DNA of 64,000 bases, from NCBI GenBank assembly GCA_022376515.1, contig WTXI01000163.1:1-64000 (forward strand), read 5' to 3'. The first letter of the stretch is position 1; each line of letters begins with the position of its first letter. The translations under genes and the position numbers were made by a program. This DNA is from Lactifluus volemus. Its lineage: Eukaryota > Basidiomycota > Agaricomycetes > Russulales > Russulaceae. The notes under the pieces are model-generated. The model was not told the origin of the DNA. It did no database searches and worked only from the letters and a program-made list of their open reading frames with translations. Shown one piece after another: positions 10,364-20,821 of the stretch.

Positions 10364-13300
10364 TCTCCCGGGGGGTCAAAATCTGACCGTCCCCGGTCAG
10401 AACGTCGTCGTCTTGAGTTCCGTGGATGACGTCTTCATCTTGTATGACTGAGACGAGGTCTTCACGGTCGAGGATGCGAGTGACGGGGATGAAGGCGCGA
10501 GAGCGGGCCAAGTAGGGGACGAGACGAAACGCAGCGTAACGGAGGTTGGAGACGGTGCCGTCGAGTTCGGCTAAACGATAGGCACCTCCGCGGGATTGAC
10601 GAATGACGACCATAGGACCGAAGTAGCGGGGTTTGGTCTTGCGAGCGAGGTCGGATTCAATGGAGGAATTCCGGACCAAAACGAGAGTGCCCGGTTCGTA
10701 GGTCACGTTGCGGATGGTCTTCTCGAAAAGCTTCTCGAACTGTCGAACCGAGGTAAGTCGAGACTTGTAAATGCTGTCCTGAATCGAGGCAAGGTCGTCA
10801 TCGCGGTGTTGGAGTTGGCGAGCGCGGGTGGCAACGAGGTCTGCGGTGGGAAGTGGCTTGGTAAGGTTTGGCACGAGAAAGGTTGCTAAGGTGATATCAA
10901 AGGGAAGAATGGGCTCGACACCATGAGCCATGTAGAAAGGGGTGAACCCGGTAGAACGACGGGTGGTGACGCGATCGGCCCAGAAAACGTGTGGTGCGAC
11001 GACAGGCCACTTCGAAATGTCTCCCTCGCAGGCTTTGACAATGGATTCGCGAATGGTTCGGTGCTGGCGTTCGACAATGCCGTTGGCGCGGGAATTGTAA
11101 GGTGAGATGCGAATGTGACGAATACTGTATTTATGAGCGAGCCAATCGAGCGCGGCGACGTAGGCGGTGCCGTTATCGGTAACGATTTCGGCGACAGCTC
11201 CCCAACGGCATAGGATATCTTCGAAAATGAAAGTGCCAAGGGTTCGGCCGGTTTCTGTGCGGAGCGCGCGCCATTCGGGCCAGGCTGAGAGCGAGCAACG
11301 GGCTTGGACGATGTATCGGAAGCCAGCGGCAGGGGGCATGAACATGGTATCGATGTAGACCTTGCGGAAGAGGGGGGCGGGGAAGTCGACAGTTGGCGGG
11401 ATGCGAACCTTGGTGGTTTGGCGGAGCTGGCATTCGTGACAGGTGTCGACATACCATTTGATGTCTTGCTCCATGGATGGCCACCAGAAACGATCAAGGA
11501 GGGTTCGATGAGTAGAATAAAAGCCCTTGTGGCCTAAGTTGTCATGGGCATCGCGAACGAGGAGGAGGCGTTGAGCGGGGGCGACGTAAAGTTGATGGCG
11601 GCCTTGGCCTCGAAGACGCCAGAGTTGGTCATCGATGAGGGCGAACCGCTTAACGCGTCGGAGGAATTTGTCGGGAGTGGAGTCAGGTAGGTCAGTGGGG
11701 AGCTTGAGGGTGCGTAGGTAGTCGGAAATGAGAGCGATGTCGGAGTCGGCCTTGAGGAGGTGGTCTGAGGAGGGAAGGACAGGCACTGGGGTATCAGCGT
11801 CCCCAAGGATGAGAACAAGGGTCGAGAGCGGAGAAGGTTCAGCTAGTCCTAGTCCAGACAAGACCCAGATACCAAGGGAGAGAGCAGCGTCGATCCATTC
11901 TTCCGGATCTTCTTCATCAGCGTCTTCTCCTTCAACAGGGGCACGGCGAGACAGGCCGTCGGGTCCATGGTGTTTCTCAGCGGGGACATGGACTAGTTTG
12001 AAATCGAATAAGTGAATAGCGGCGATCCAGCGATTGATAGTGGCGTTCGGCTGGGTGTCGGGGTTGTTGAGCATTCCGCGAATGAATGAGGCATCCATTT
12101 CAACGATAAGGTTTCGGACGCCGACTAGATAGAGACGGAGTGCACGGAGCGCGCGAAATAAACCGTACAATTCTAGCTTAGCTTGAGAGTAGCGGGCCTC
12201 GCGTTCGTTCCAAGAGATAGAGCCGAAACGAGAGGGGCGACGCGTGCCATCAGGAGATTCTTGAGACAAGATCCAGCCGACGCCTCGGACGGAAGAGTCC
12301 ACAGCAAGGTATACTGGGCGATCGGAGGAGTAGTCAATCGAGATGAGGGCAGGAGAATTAATGATGGCCTCCTTCAGTGTTTGCATAGCGATGTTGTGTT
12401 TGTCTTCCCAGACAAAGGCCTCGCCTTTGCGCGTGAGGTCGACGAGAGGGCGAGCAATAGCAGAGTAATTCTTGATCCAGATGCGCATGAAGCCAGTGGT
12501 GCCCAAAAACGCGCGGACATCGGTGAGGGACTTGCAAGGAGGCCAGTCGCGAATCTTGGATATTTTCGAGTCGTCAGGGATACGGCCTTCGTAATTGCAC
12601 TTGTGACCTAAGATGACAACTTCAGGGACAGCAATAAAGAGCTTCTTGGCCGAGACAGTGGCACCAGCGCAGCCGAGACGATGGAGAACACGGTGAACAT
12701 CATTGAGGTGTTCCCAGATAAATTGACGGATGCCGGGATTGGCGGGAATGGTGGCGTAAGTGCTGTCAGAGATCTCATAGCGTGTGAGCGGTCCCTTGAT
12801 GGCACAGTCATCGACAAAGGGGCGGGCGACATGAGGGATCTCAGGTTCCAAGATAAAGGTAACGTCGTCATGGAAGATCGCTACAGCGTTTGTCCAGCCC
12901 TGAGGGAGACAAGTGAGTCGCACAGCTCCGATAGGCGATTGAATGGTGGTGAGATCGCGAGAAGCAATGTCGAGCGAGCGATGGTCATAGCCAACAAAGA
13001 GATCTAGCATGGAGTAGCAAGATCTGCCAGCCATACCCTCAATAAGTTGATCAGCAAGAGGGGGGACACTGGAGTTGCGAATGGTGACAGCATTGAGTGG
13101 CTGGAGGTCGTGGACAAGTCGAAGGGAGCCATTCTTCTTCTTCACGCAGAACCAGCGGGAGCGGTAGGATGCATCAGAGCGCTCGTAAACACCAGCTGCG
13201 AATTTGTCTTTGAAAATTTGAATTACGTCGTCTAAGATTCCGGAAGGGATGGGAATGTTCTTGTGTGCCCAAGGCACGTGTTCGATGACAGGAATCTTGA

Positions 13301-16300
13301 CAGGGGCGAAGTAATCGTCACGGAAGCGTCCTTTTTCGGCTTCAGTCCAAGCTAGCCCAAGCTCGTTCAGCAGGAGGATGTGATGCAGCAACTTGAGCTC
13401 TTCTGGCCAGAGAAAGTCGAAACGATTGAGCTGCAAGTCGTCTAAGCGTTCCTGAGTGAGCCGAGTCCCAGGAACAAAATCGGGAGGGCAAAACGGCAAG
13501 GGTGGTAAGGAAAGCAAGGGGTCGACCGGGATGCGACGGACAGTGCGAAAATCTTCTGGTAATGAGGCAGGAACAGGCCGAATCTTCTTGGCCACCTTCT
13601 TGTAGGCTAGAATTGAGGCCGGTGGGTCAGGGTCTGGCTGGGCGAGAGACGCGAGAACCGAGATTTGGTAAGCGTCGAAATTGTCGAGAGACGGAGGCAG
13701 AATCGGAATAGAGAGGGAGAAGGTGCCGAGGTAGCCGACCTGAGATCTGCGTGGTCGAGAGGGCACTGAGATAAAGCAAGAGGGATCGGAGGGGTCACGC
13801 AGGAATACTTCTACTTGGCCGTTCGCGTGGTCTTCTAAGCGGCAGCGCAGGAGGTGGTGAAAGGGGCGCCCTAGGAGGAGACGGAACGGGGCACGCTGTA
13901 CGACGTGAGCATGCACCTTAAAGGATATATTACCGATCCTCATGTGTAGGTTTTCGGCGCATCCGAGAGTCTGACTGATAGTCCCGCTAGCAGCTTCCAT
14001 TTCGAGGCGTCGTTTGGGGTTGATAAGGACTTGGGCTTCGCGTGCCAGGTCTTCTCGAATAACAATAATTTGTGAGCCCGTGTCAAGCACTCCAGCTTCA
14101 AGAACTGAGTTATTGATGAGAACGTCGATTTCACGGAGCGGTAACGAGAATTCAGCGGTACAGAGGGAAGCACTAGCGACAGAGGGGAGGTGACTGAGGT
14201 CGTCCTCGGTCTGATCGAACGGCGCTTCTTCGAGGCTGTGTGTTTCGACTCGGCGTGTCTTTATCTTCTCCGAAAGCTCCTTTCGGATTGCGGGACTTGC
14301 TGCGAGAAGGTGGGCAGGTGTGATCAGATGCAAAGTACCAGCCAAGAGCCAAGAAAAGAGCTGGTCGACGAGTACTTGGTCTTCTGCATTGGACTGATAG
14401 CGATATTGAGGGGCAGCTCGAGAAGGTATAGTAGCCGGCTGAGGGGTTTTTGCCATAGGGTTGATATCGGGCGGCGCAAGCTGGACTGATGGTGGCGTGA
14501 TGGTGGCGCCTCGTGGCTGCGTAGGTGACGCGGTTGCTGGTGCTAGTGTCGAGAGCTCCGGTAACTTCTTCGCTCGAGCATCTCTTTTCCGTCTTTCAGC
14601 AGCAAACACTTCGAAAACATCATAGGACTCATCATCAGTGTTTTCTGGGGTATCTTCAACTTCAGGGAGTTCCATGACTTCCAAAATGTGAGTTTCTGCT
14701 ACTTCTTCAATGCGAGCTGCTGAATAGAATGCCGGTTTGAGTCCAGGCGTCGCGGGAGCAAGAGCAGGTGTAGAAGCGGAAGGGGGGGCTTGAGCCGCGA
14801 GCCAAGTGTCGATTCGTGTCTTCAGGTTTTGGCCTGGGCCTCGAGGAATCGGCTGGCCATTGGGAAGGCATAGACGGTCGTCGCAGACTGAGGCCCGGCC
14901 TGTGCGGCAATACTCTTGTGCGATGGGACACGAACGAATGCGGTGGGTATATAGAGAGCAAAAAGCGCAGTTGTCGGGGCGAGGGAGGAAGTAGGAAGGA
15001 TCGGCGGGTGCAGAGGACGCTGGCATGGGCATAGAGGGCGGCGCGGGCATCGAGGGAGCAGCGGCGTAAGCATAGCTCGATGAGGTAGACGAATCTCGAG
15101 TGAATTCCGGCCTTGGAAGCGTCCATGCGAGCTCGGGGAAGTGTCGAATGCATTTGGTGTAGAGGGATGCATAGGGACGATCTTTGACTGACAGGCCATG
15201 CATCTTGTCCAGGAGGTCCTCGATGTCCGGGTCTGCGTCGCGTGCGGGCTCTCGGAATCGAACCGTCTTTGTCTCGACAGCAGGCAGAGGTCGGGAGCGA
15301 GATGGGGGATCCTGGTAGTAATCTTCCCGATGACGAGTATCAAAGAAAGGGGGCTCACGCTCGGACGTTCTCCACTCACGCTCTGGCTCACGGTAGTCTC
15401 GAGAGTCGGGTGGATAATAGTCGCGCTCGCGCTCCCGGGCATAGGGTTGTCTGTTGCGCCCAGGCTCCCTAGGATCGCGAGGGTCGAAGTTGTAGGGATC
15501 GCGCTCGCGTTCGCGTTCGCGGCTTCGTGATTCTCTGTCGCGCCCTGGTTCTCTCGGGTCCCGGGGGTCCCAAAACTCCTCGTAAGCGTGGCGAGATCGT
15601 GCGCGAGAGGGGCGCGATTCTTCTCCGAACGATAAGGGAGGTGGATCGAGGCTTGAAAGGGTTGAGCGAGCGATTCTGAGGACGTCCTTGATGGGGTAGC
15701 CTTGCGTGTTGGCACGTTGATTGGGGAACTTGCCATCGAGTCGGTTGATCATGAGCCTTCTGTCTTCGGGGTGGAAACCCTGCCAAAACGCGTAGTCTTG
15801 TTCCTTGGTGGTGATGTCGAGAGAGTCGAGTAAATGTTTTGCGATGATGAAGAAGCGGCGGTGGTATTCTAGCACGTCCTGTTCGTCCCGCATGCGGTAC
15901 CGGGAGGTGCCTTGAACGAGATCGTACAGATCGTGCTTCGTGAAACGATTTTCCGGCCCCATGCCCGGATAGGTATCTTCAAGGGACAGCCGAAAAAGGG
16001 GCCAGTCGTGCACTGCGAACCCGTCTAGGGATTTCCAGAGGCTCCTCATGTTGGGTGGTATATATCGAAGGATGCACTCAACTTTGTCTTGTGGGTTGAG
16101 CTGGCAACTATCTGCTATTTCTTCATATTCTTGAAGGAAGTCGCTGAGGGGATCAGAAACGCGACCCGAAAAGAAGGGTGCGCGATTCGATCGCGCCGGC
16201 GGTAGCGCTGCTGGTCCGGTTGTTGGGTGGGCCATAGCGTTAATCGGAGGAGGAGGGGGAACGGATGTGGTGGTAGATGACGACGGGACTTGGTTTTGAG

Positions 16301-16958
16301 TCTGAGTTGGTGGCGCTGATGACACCGGGTTCGAGATAGATGCGGCGGGGGTTACGAGAGGAGGGAGAGAGATAGACGCGTTAGCGGGAGATGACGGCGC
16401 GGTGGTCGAGTTTTGCGGTGCGATAATCGGGGCTTCGGAAGTTGTGGGAGAAGGGGATTGTGTGGGAGATGAATGCGGGGTTTGTTCAATGGGAGAGGGG
16501 GGGCGATCGTTGACGGGATCAAGATCGGGAACGGCCGGGAAGTGAAATCGGTTGTGCTGTTGAGGAGATGACGGGTTGGAGTTGAAATGAGAGGAAGTAG
16601 CGGCTGATCCTGCTGCTGAAAGTGGGGCTGAGTCGAAACGGTTGGAGGCTGCTGAAACTAGGACTGAGATTGATGAGCGAGAGGAAGCGGGCGAAAAGGA
16701 CCCGGGTATAGATTGGGCGGCGGAAGGGGAAGGTGGGTATGAGAAATTCGAACGGTCTGGTTCGGTCGACGGGACGAGAGGCGTTCGCGTTTGAGGAGGG
16801 GATGGAGGAGGAGTAGCTTCGGATACAGATACTGATGGATTTTCGATGGGTAGCGTTGATGGGCCAGCTGCGGGTGGATCAGCCCTTTTGGTGAATCTTC
16901 CGCGGCTGTCTTTGGGTGGTAGAGGTTTGGCGGGTACTTTGGTGGACTTTTTCTTCAT
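10359..16958 (-). CDS. Gag-Pol polyprotein of the gypsy element
   Basis: One frame of 2199 aa, with no frameshift between gag and pol. The first ~650 residues are Ser/Pro/Arg-rich gag with a retrotransposon-gag segment (SDFLQEYEEIADSCQLNPQD). A CCHC zinc knuckle (CAFCSLYTHRIRSC) lies near 661. The aspartic protease motif LDTGS is near 957. Reverse transcriptase spans about 1240-1440, with FVDD in place of YVDD near 1379 and LPQGW before it. RNase H follows (AVDSS, then ending HGPDGLSRR). The integrase has an HHCC zinc finger (HDNLGHKG..H..CHEC, from about 1801) and a D,D35E core (YIDTMF, VTDNGTAY, GIVERQH). No chromodomain was recognised at the C-terminus. The TAA stop is formed by the first bases of the 3' LTR. 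Confidence 0.96.
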   Translation of the reverse strand: MKKKSTKVPAKPLPPKDSRGRFTKRADPPAAGPSTLPIENPSVSVSEATPPPSPPQTRTPLVPSTEPDRSNFSYPPSPSAAQSIPGSFSPASSRSSISVLVSAASNRFDSAPLSAAGSAATSSHFNSNPSSPQQHNRFHFPAVPDLDPVNDRPPSPIEQTPHSSPTQSPSPTTSEAPIIAPQNSTTAPSSPANASISLPPLVTPAASISNPVSSAPPTQTQNQVPSSSTTTSVPPPPPINAMAHPTTGPAALPPARSNRAPFFSGRVSDPLSDFLQEYEEIADSCQLNPQDKVECILRYIPPNMRSLWKSLDGFAVHDWPLFRLSLEDTYPGMGPENRFTKHDLYDLVQGTSRYRMRDEQDVLEYHRRFFIIAKHLLDSLDITTKEQDYAFWQGFHPEDRRLMINRLDGKFPNQRANTQGYPIKDVLRIARSTLSSLDPPPLSFGEESRPSRARSRHAYEEFWDPRDPREPGRDRESRSRERERERDPYNFDPRDPREPGRNRQPYARERERDYYPPDSRDYREPEREWRTSEREPPFFDTRHREDYYQDPPSRSRPLPAVETKTVRFREPARDADPDIEDLLDKMHGLSVKDRPYASLYTKCIRHFPELAWTLPRPEFTRDSSTSSSYAYAAAPSMPAPPSMPMPASSAPADPSYFLPRPDNCAFCSLYTHRIRSCPIAQEYCRTGRASVCDDRLCLPNGQPIPRGPGQNLKTRIDTWLAAQAPPSASTPALAPATPGLKPAFYSAARIEEVAETHILEVMELPEVEDTPENTDDESYDVFEVFAAERRKRDARAKKLPELSTLAPATASPTQPRGATITPPSVQLAPPDINPMAKTPQPATIPSRAAPQYRYQSNAEDQVLVDQLFSWLLAGTLHLITPAHLLAASPAIRKELSEKIKTRRVETHSLEEAPFDQTEDDLSHLPSVASASLCTAEFSLPLREIDVLINNSVLEAGVLDTGSQIIVIREDLAREAQVLINPKRRLEMEAASGTISQTLGCAENLHMRIGNISFKVHAHVVQRAPFRLLLGRPFHHLLRCRLEDHANGQVEVFLRDPSDPSCFISVPSRPRRSQVGYLGTFSLSIPILPPSLDNFDAYQISVLASLAQPDPDPPASILAYKKVAKKIRPVPASLPEDFRTVRRIPVDPLLSLPPLPFCPPDFVPGTRLTQERLDDLQLNRFDFLWPEELKLLHHILLLNELGLAWTEAEKGRFRDDYFAPVKIPVIEHVPWAHKNIPIPSGILDDVIQIFKDKFAAGVYERSDASYRSRWFCVKKKNGSLRLVHDLQPLNAVTIRNSSVPPLADQLIEGMAGRSCYSMLDLFVGYDHRSLDIASRDLTTIQSPIGAVRLTCLPQGWTNAVAIFHDDVTFILEPEIPHVARPFVDDCAIKGPLTRYEISDSTYATIPANPGIRQFIWEHLNDVHRVLHRLGCAGATVSAKKLFIAVPEVVILGHKCNYEGRIPDDSKISKIRDWPPCKSLTDVRAFLGTTGFMRIWIKNYSAIARPLVDLTRKGEAFVWEDKHNIAMQTLKEAIINSPALISIDYSSDRPVYLAVDSSVRGVGWILSQESPDGTRRPSRFGSISWNEREARYSQAKLELYGLFRALRALRLYLVGVRNLIVEMDASFIRGMLNNPDTQPNATINRWIAAIHLFDFKLVHVPAEKHHGPDGLSRRAPVEGEDADEEDPEEWIDAALSLGIWVLSGLGLAEPSPLSTLVLILGDADTPVPVLPSSDHLLKADSDIALISDYLRTLKLPTDLPDSTPDKFLRRVKRFALIDDQLWRLRGQGRHQLYVAPAQRLLLVRDAHDNLGHKGFYSTHRTLLDRFWWPSMEQDIKWYVDTCHECQLRQTTKVRIPPTVDFPAPLFRKVYIDTMFMPPAAGFRYIVQARCSLSAWPEWRALRTETGRTLGTFIFEDILCRWGAVAEIVTDNGTAYVAALDWLAHKYSIRHIRISPYNSRANGIVERQHRTIRESIVKACEGDISKWPVVAPHVFWADRVTTRRSTGFTPFYMAHGVEPILPFDITLATFLVPNLTKPLPTADLVATRARQLQHRDDDLASIQDSIYKSRLTSVRQFEKLFEKTIRNVTYEPGTLVLVRNSSIESDLARKTKPRYFGPMVVIRQSRGGAYRLAELDGTVSNLRYAAFRLVPYLARSRAFIPVTRILDREDLVSVIQDEDVIHGTQDDDVLTGDGQILTPREM
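10364..10378 (-). other. polypurine tract region
   Basis: Immediately upstream of the 3' LTR the minus strand reads TGACCCCCCGGGAGA. The final GGGAGA next to TGTAAGG fits a plus-strand primer site. The tract overlaps the last gag-pol codons. Confidence 0.55.
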
Positions 16959-17036
16959 AGACGGGTTACCAAAAGGTAACCAAGGGAATCAGGAAAGCCT
17001 GAGGAGATTGGATTGCGAGGCAAGCGACTCTGGCTT

Positions 17037-17054
17037 GCCTCACTGGGGCAGCCA
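17037..17054 (-). other. candidate tRNA primer-binding site
   Basis: Three bases inside the 5' LTR, the minus strand reads TGGCTGCCCCAGTGAGGC. The leading TGG matches the CCA end of a tRNA. Which tRNA it pairs with was not determined. Confidence 0.5.
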
Positions 17055-17057
17055 ATA

Positions 17058-17958
17058 TGAACGTACTCTGACGAGTACGGGCGAGTCCGAGGAAAGCAAA
17101 GGGGGAGTCGACGAGCGGTCGGAGAGACGTGCGCGGGAACGGTTTTCGAATCGGGAAGGAGCGTGTGTCGGACGCGTTGGGTATTCGAACGCGTAGTCGA
17201 AGTCGGCGCGGTAACGATCGGAGCAGACGAGAACGAGAGACGAGACGGTGACGAAGTGCGATGAGAGAGTTAAACGAGAGTTTTCGAGACAAACTTAGTG
17301 ATCCGAAGAGAAAGTGTGTATTTGGATGCCCTTCTAGGCCAATGGGCAAGGCCTTTATATATGTTTTTCTTGTAAGTAGCTCAACGAAAAGGGGAAAGTC
17401 TTTTGAGGGTAATGCTAGATGACACTGCCCCCTAGGACATGCTAAAGTAGGGTGAAACGAATGATACTCGAAAGAAAAAGGGGAATGTAAGAGTCGAGCC
17501 GAGGAGGCGCTGCACCGGCAACGCTCCGAACAGCTTGCCCTTGCGCGCGACGTCGCTCGATGGTCCGAAAACGGGGGATAAGAGGCGGTGGGAGAGTAGT
17601 AGCACGCTGATAAGCGGCGTCTCGTAGCACCGGTATAATAGAAAAAGTCTGTAAAAGAGGCTAAGAAGATCCAAGTAAACTAGAAGTGAGCACTGCCAGA
17701 AACTGATATGAAGGTCCCAACAGCGGAAGATACTCAATATATACAAGTCCATTCACTTTGAAAGGCTGTCCGACGGGTGTCTTCAGCTGAGAACGCGTCG
17801 GAGTCGGTGATCGCGGTGATGTCGATTTTGCGGAGAGGCGCAGCGGCGGGTTGACGGAATCGAAACGTCCGAATCGGGTCGATGTTTAGGGCAGGCACGA
17901 GGACGAGTTTGGATGTGAAATCGGCGAATTCGAAGGTGCAGGTAAGGTCCACCTTACA
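17058..17958 (-). repeat. 5' LTR of the complete gypsy element
   Basis: 901 bp with the same ends as the other LTRs. It drives transcription toward lower coordinates into gag-pol. Confidence 0.96.
17354..17361 (-). promoter_or_regulatory. TATA-like box in the 5' LTR
   Basis: The minus strand reads TATATAAAGG, facing gag-pol about 400 bp upstream of the ATG at 16958. The same octamer is present in the other two LTRs. Confidence 0.55.
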
Positions 17959-17962
17959 GTAA
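17959..17962. repeat. target site duplication (gtaa), right copy
   Basis: Matches 9459-9462 and directly follows the terminal CA of the LTR; the NLR-1 NACHT frame resumes from here. Confidence 0.85.
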
Positions 17963-20821
17963 CGTCACTTCATCTGACCAAACCCGTCCTATCGTTCCTC
18001 TCCACACCTCATTCCGTGATTTTCTAACCAACAAGACGAGCCATGTGTTTTATGTGGACCTTGGCGATGCCCACCATCAGTTGGCACATTCCTGCCTTGG
18101 CTTAATGCTGGACAGCCTCAAATTCAACATCTGCAAACTCGAGTCGTCATATCTCGCCAACAGCGACGTCCCAGACCTTAAATCTCGAATTGTCGAACAC
18201 ATTTCATCTGGGCTATCATATGCGTGTATCTATTGGGTCGACCATTTAGGACATTTTGGGTTCGACCAAGATATTTTCAAGAAAGTTCAATCTCTGTTCG
18301 AGACCAAATTTCTTTTTTGGCTAGAAGTGCTTAGCATCAAGAGCCGTGTCAGCCTTGCTTCACCCACATTATCATCGCTATTGATATGGCTGAATCTGGA
18401 GGTAGGTACACCCCACAGCTGGATATGACATATATTGACTTTTGTGTAAAACCGCAATAGCGTTCTCAATCAGAAGTGAAGAATTTGTTGGCGTTGGCGA
18501 ATGATGCGTCCGCGTTTGTGCGGTATTTCGGAATGGCCGTGGCAAGGAGTGCTCCGCATATCTATGTATCTGCCCTCCCTTTCACACCAACCTCTTCCCT
18601 GATCCGCAATCAATACCTTTATCAATTTCCACGCACATTGACCTTGGAACTCGGGCAGTTGTCTCACTGGCCAGCCCTACAAATGACGATTCTAGCACAT
18701 GGCAAATTTGTCCATTCTGTTGCATTCTCGCCAGACGGGCAGCGCGTCGCATCGGCCTCACACGATGGCACGATCGGCGTGTGGGATGCCACAACGGGAG
18801 AGATCGTAGTGGGCTCGTTTTCTGGACACACCGGTTTGGTCAATTGTGTTGCATTCTCGCCGGATGGGCAGCATATCGCATCTGCCTCGGCCGATTGCAC
18901 GATTTCCATGTGGAATGCTTCAACAGGACAGGTTGTAGCAGGCCCCTTTACCGGACACACAGATTCGGTCAACTCTGTGGCATTCTCGCCGGACGGACGG
19001 CGCATCGCATCGGCCTCAACCGATCACACGATTCGCGTGTGGGATGTCGCAACAGGACAGGTTGTAGCGGGCCCATTTAATGGACACAAAGATTCGGTCA
19101 ACTCTGTTGCGTTCTCACCCAACGGCCAACACATTGCATCTGCTTCGGGCGACTGTACGATTTGTATGTGGGATGCTGCAACAGCACAGATTGTAGCGGA
19201 CTCATTTGTTGGACACACCAAGTCGGTCACCTCTGTTGCATTTTCGCCGGACGGACGGCGCATCGCATCGGCCTCGTATGATCGCACGATTCGTATGTGG
19301 GATGCCACAACAGGACAGACCGTAGCGATCCCGTTTACCGGACACAGATATCATGTCAGATGTATTGCATTTTCACCAGACGGGCAGCGCATCGCATCGG
19401 CCTCGGACGATTGCACGATTCGCATATGGGATGCTGCAACAGGACAGATCATAGCGGGCCCATTTACTGGACACACGTCTTCGGTTTCATCTGTTGCATT
19501 CTCTCCGGGTGGATGTCGCATTGCATCTGCCTCGTATGATCAAACGATTCGCGTGTGGGATGCGGCAACAGGACAGATCGTGGCGAACCCGTTTTTTGGA
19601 CACACCTCTCGTGTCAAATCTATTGCACTCTCGCCAGATGGGCAATGCATCGTATCTGCCTCCGATGATCGCACGATTCGCGTGTGGAGTGCTGCAACAG
19701 GACAGATTGTAGCAGGTCCGTTTACTGGACACACCGACTGTGTCCAATCTGTTGCATTCTCTCCGGACGGCCTACGCATCGCATCGGCCTCGAACGATCA
19801 CACGGTTCGCGTGTGGGATGCTGCGACAGGACACATCTTAGCGACCATGAATACTGAATACACCTCGTTGATCAGATCTGTTGCATTTTCGCCAGATGGG
19901 CAGCGCATCGCTACCTCGGATGATCGCATTATCCGCATGTGGGATGCCCCAACAGGACAGATCGTAGCGAACCCATTTACTGGACACACAAGCTCGGTCT
20001 TCTCTGTTGCATTCTCGCCGGATGGACGGCGCATTGCATCGGCCTCATCCGATCACACGATTCACGTGTGGGATGTTGCAACAGGACAGACAGTAGCTGG
20101 CCCATTTACTGGACACATAGGCCCGATCTTTTCTGTTGCATTCTCGCCGGATGGACACCGCCTCGCATCTTCCTCGTACGATCATACGGTTTGCGTGTGG
20201 GATGCCACAACAGGACAGATCGTAGTGGGCCCCTTTATTGGACACACCAACTCGGTCATTTCTGCTGCATTCTCGCCAGACGGGCAGCGCATTGCATCTG
20301 CTTCTGCGGATGATACGATTCGCGTGTGGGACGCTTCAACAGGACAGATCGTAGCGGGCCCGTTCACTGGACATACAGAATCGGTTATGTCTGTTGGATT
20401 CTCGCTGGACGGCCGGCGCGTTGCATCGGCCTCGAACGATTGCACGATTCGCATGTGGGATGTTACAATAGGTCAGGTTGGAGCGAGCCCATCTACTGGA
20501 CAAACCTCAGGGGCCAGATCAACATTATTCGCGCTGGACGGACAGCATACTGCTTCAGCCTCGGACAAGTGCGAAAATCATGCGGAGGTTGTAACAAAAG
20601 AGATATATTTTACGGACCAATCCCTGATCTACAGCGACGGTTGGATATATGCGGAAGAGGGAGGGGGACTCCTTTTATGGATTCCCGAACTTCACAGGCG
20701 GTGTCTCCACAGACCTAGTACTGTCTGGATTGCAGGTGAACATGAGACACGGCTTGATCTCTCAAAGTTTGTACATGGATCAAATTGGGTGACAGTTCAT
20801 GATCACAACTTATCGAAATAG

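Larger units (their letters stand above)
9463..17958 (-). mobile_element. complete Ty3/gypsy LTR retrotransposon (8496 bp)
   Basis: Two 901-bp LTRs (9463-10363 and 17058-17958) flank one gag-pol frame on the minus strand. The LTRs differ at one base that I found (T/C in the GATGYYGATTTT segment), so the insertion is young. A primer-binding site, a purine-rich tract, a 4-bp target duplication and an uninterrupted 2199-codon polyprotein are all present, so the copy looks potentially autonomous. It sits in the NACHT exon of NLR-1, antisense to that gene. The left-edge element (1-1502) is a second copy of the same family. Confidence 0.97.
6848..20821 (+). pseudogene. NLR-1: C2-NACHT-WD40 gene disrupted by a gypsy element
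   Basis: Exons that splice in phase are 6848-6881, 6936-7089, 7140-7246, 7301-7704, 7759-7809, 7878-8082, 8134-8322, 8377-9462 plus 17959-18401, and 18461-20821. It encodes a C2-like domain (VLRANNLP, FYVTVAAG, ISLYAK), a helical region longer than in the paralogs, a NACHT domain with Walker A GQAGTGKSS and Walker B ILIVIDALDE, then 14 WD40 repeats and the family's C-terminal tail. Three lesions are seen. An 8496-bp gypsy element splits the NACHT exon at 9462/17959. A one-base loss in the A/T run near 8461-8470 shifts the frame just before the P-loop, compared with paralogs at 44750 and 53190. The donor after exon 6 reads GC instead of GT (8083). Unlike the paralogs it starts with a clear ATG. 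The WD40 half stays fully open. Confidence 0.9.
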
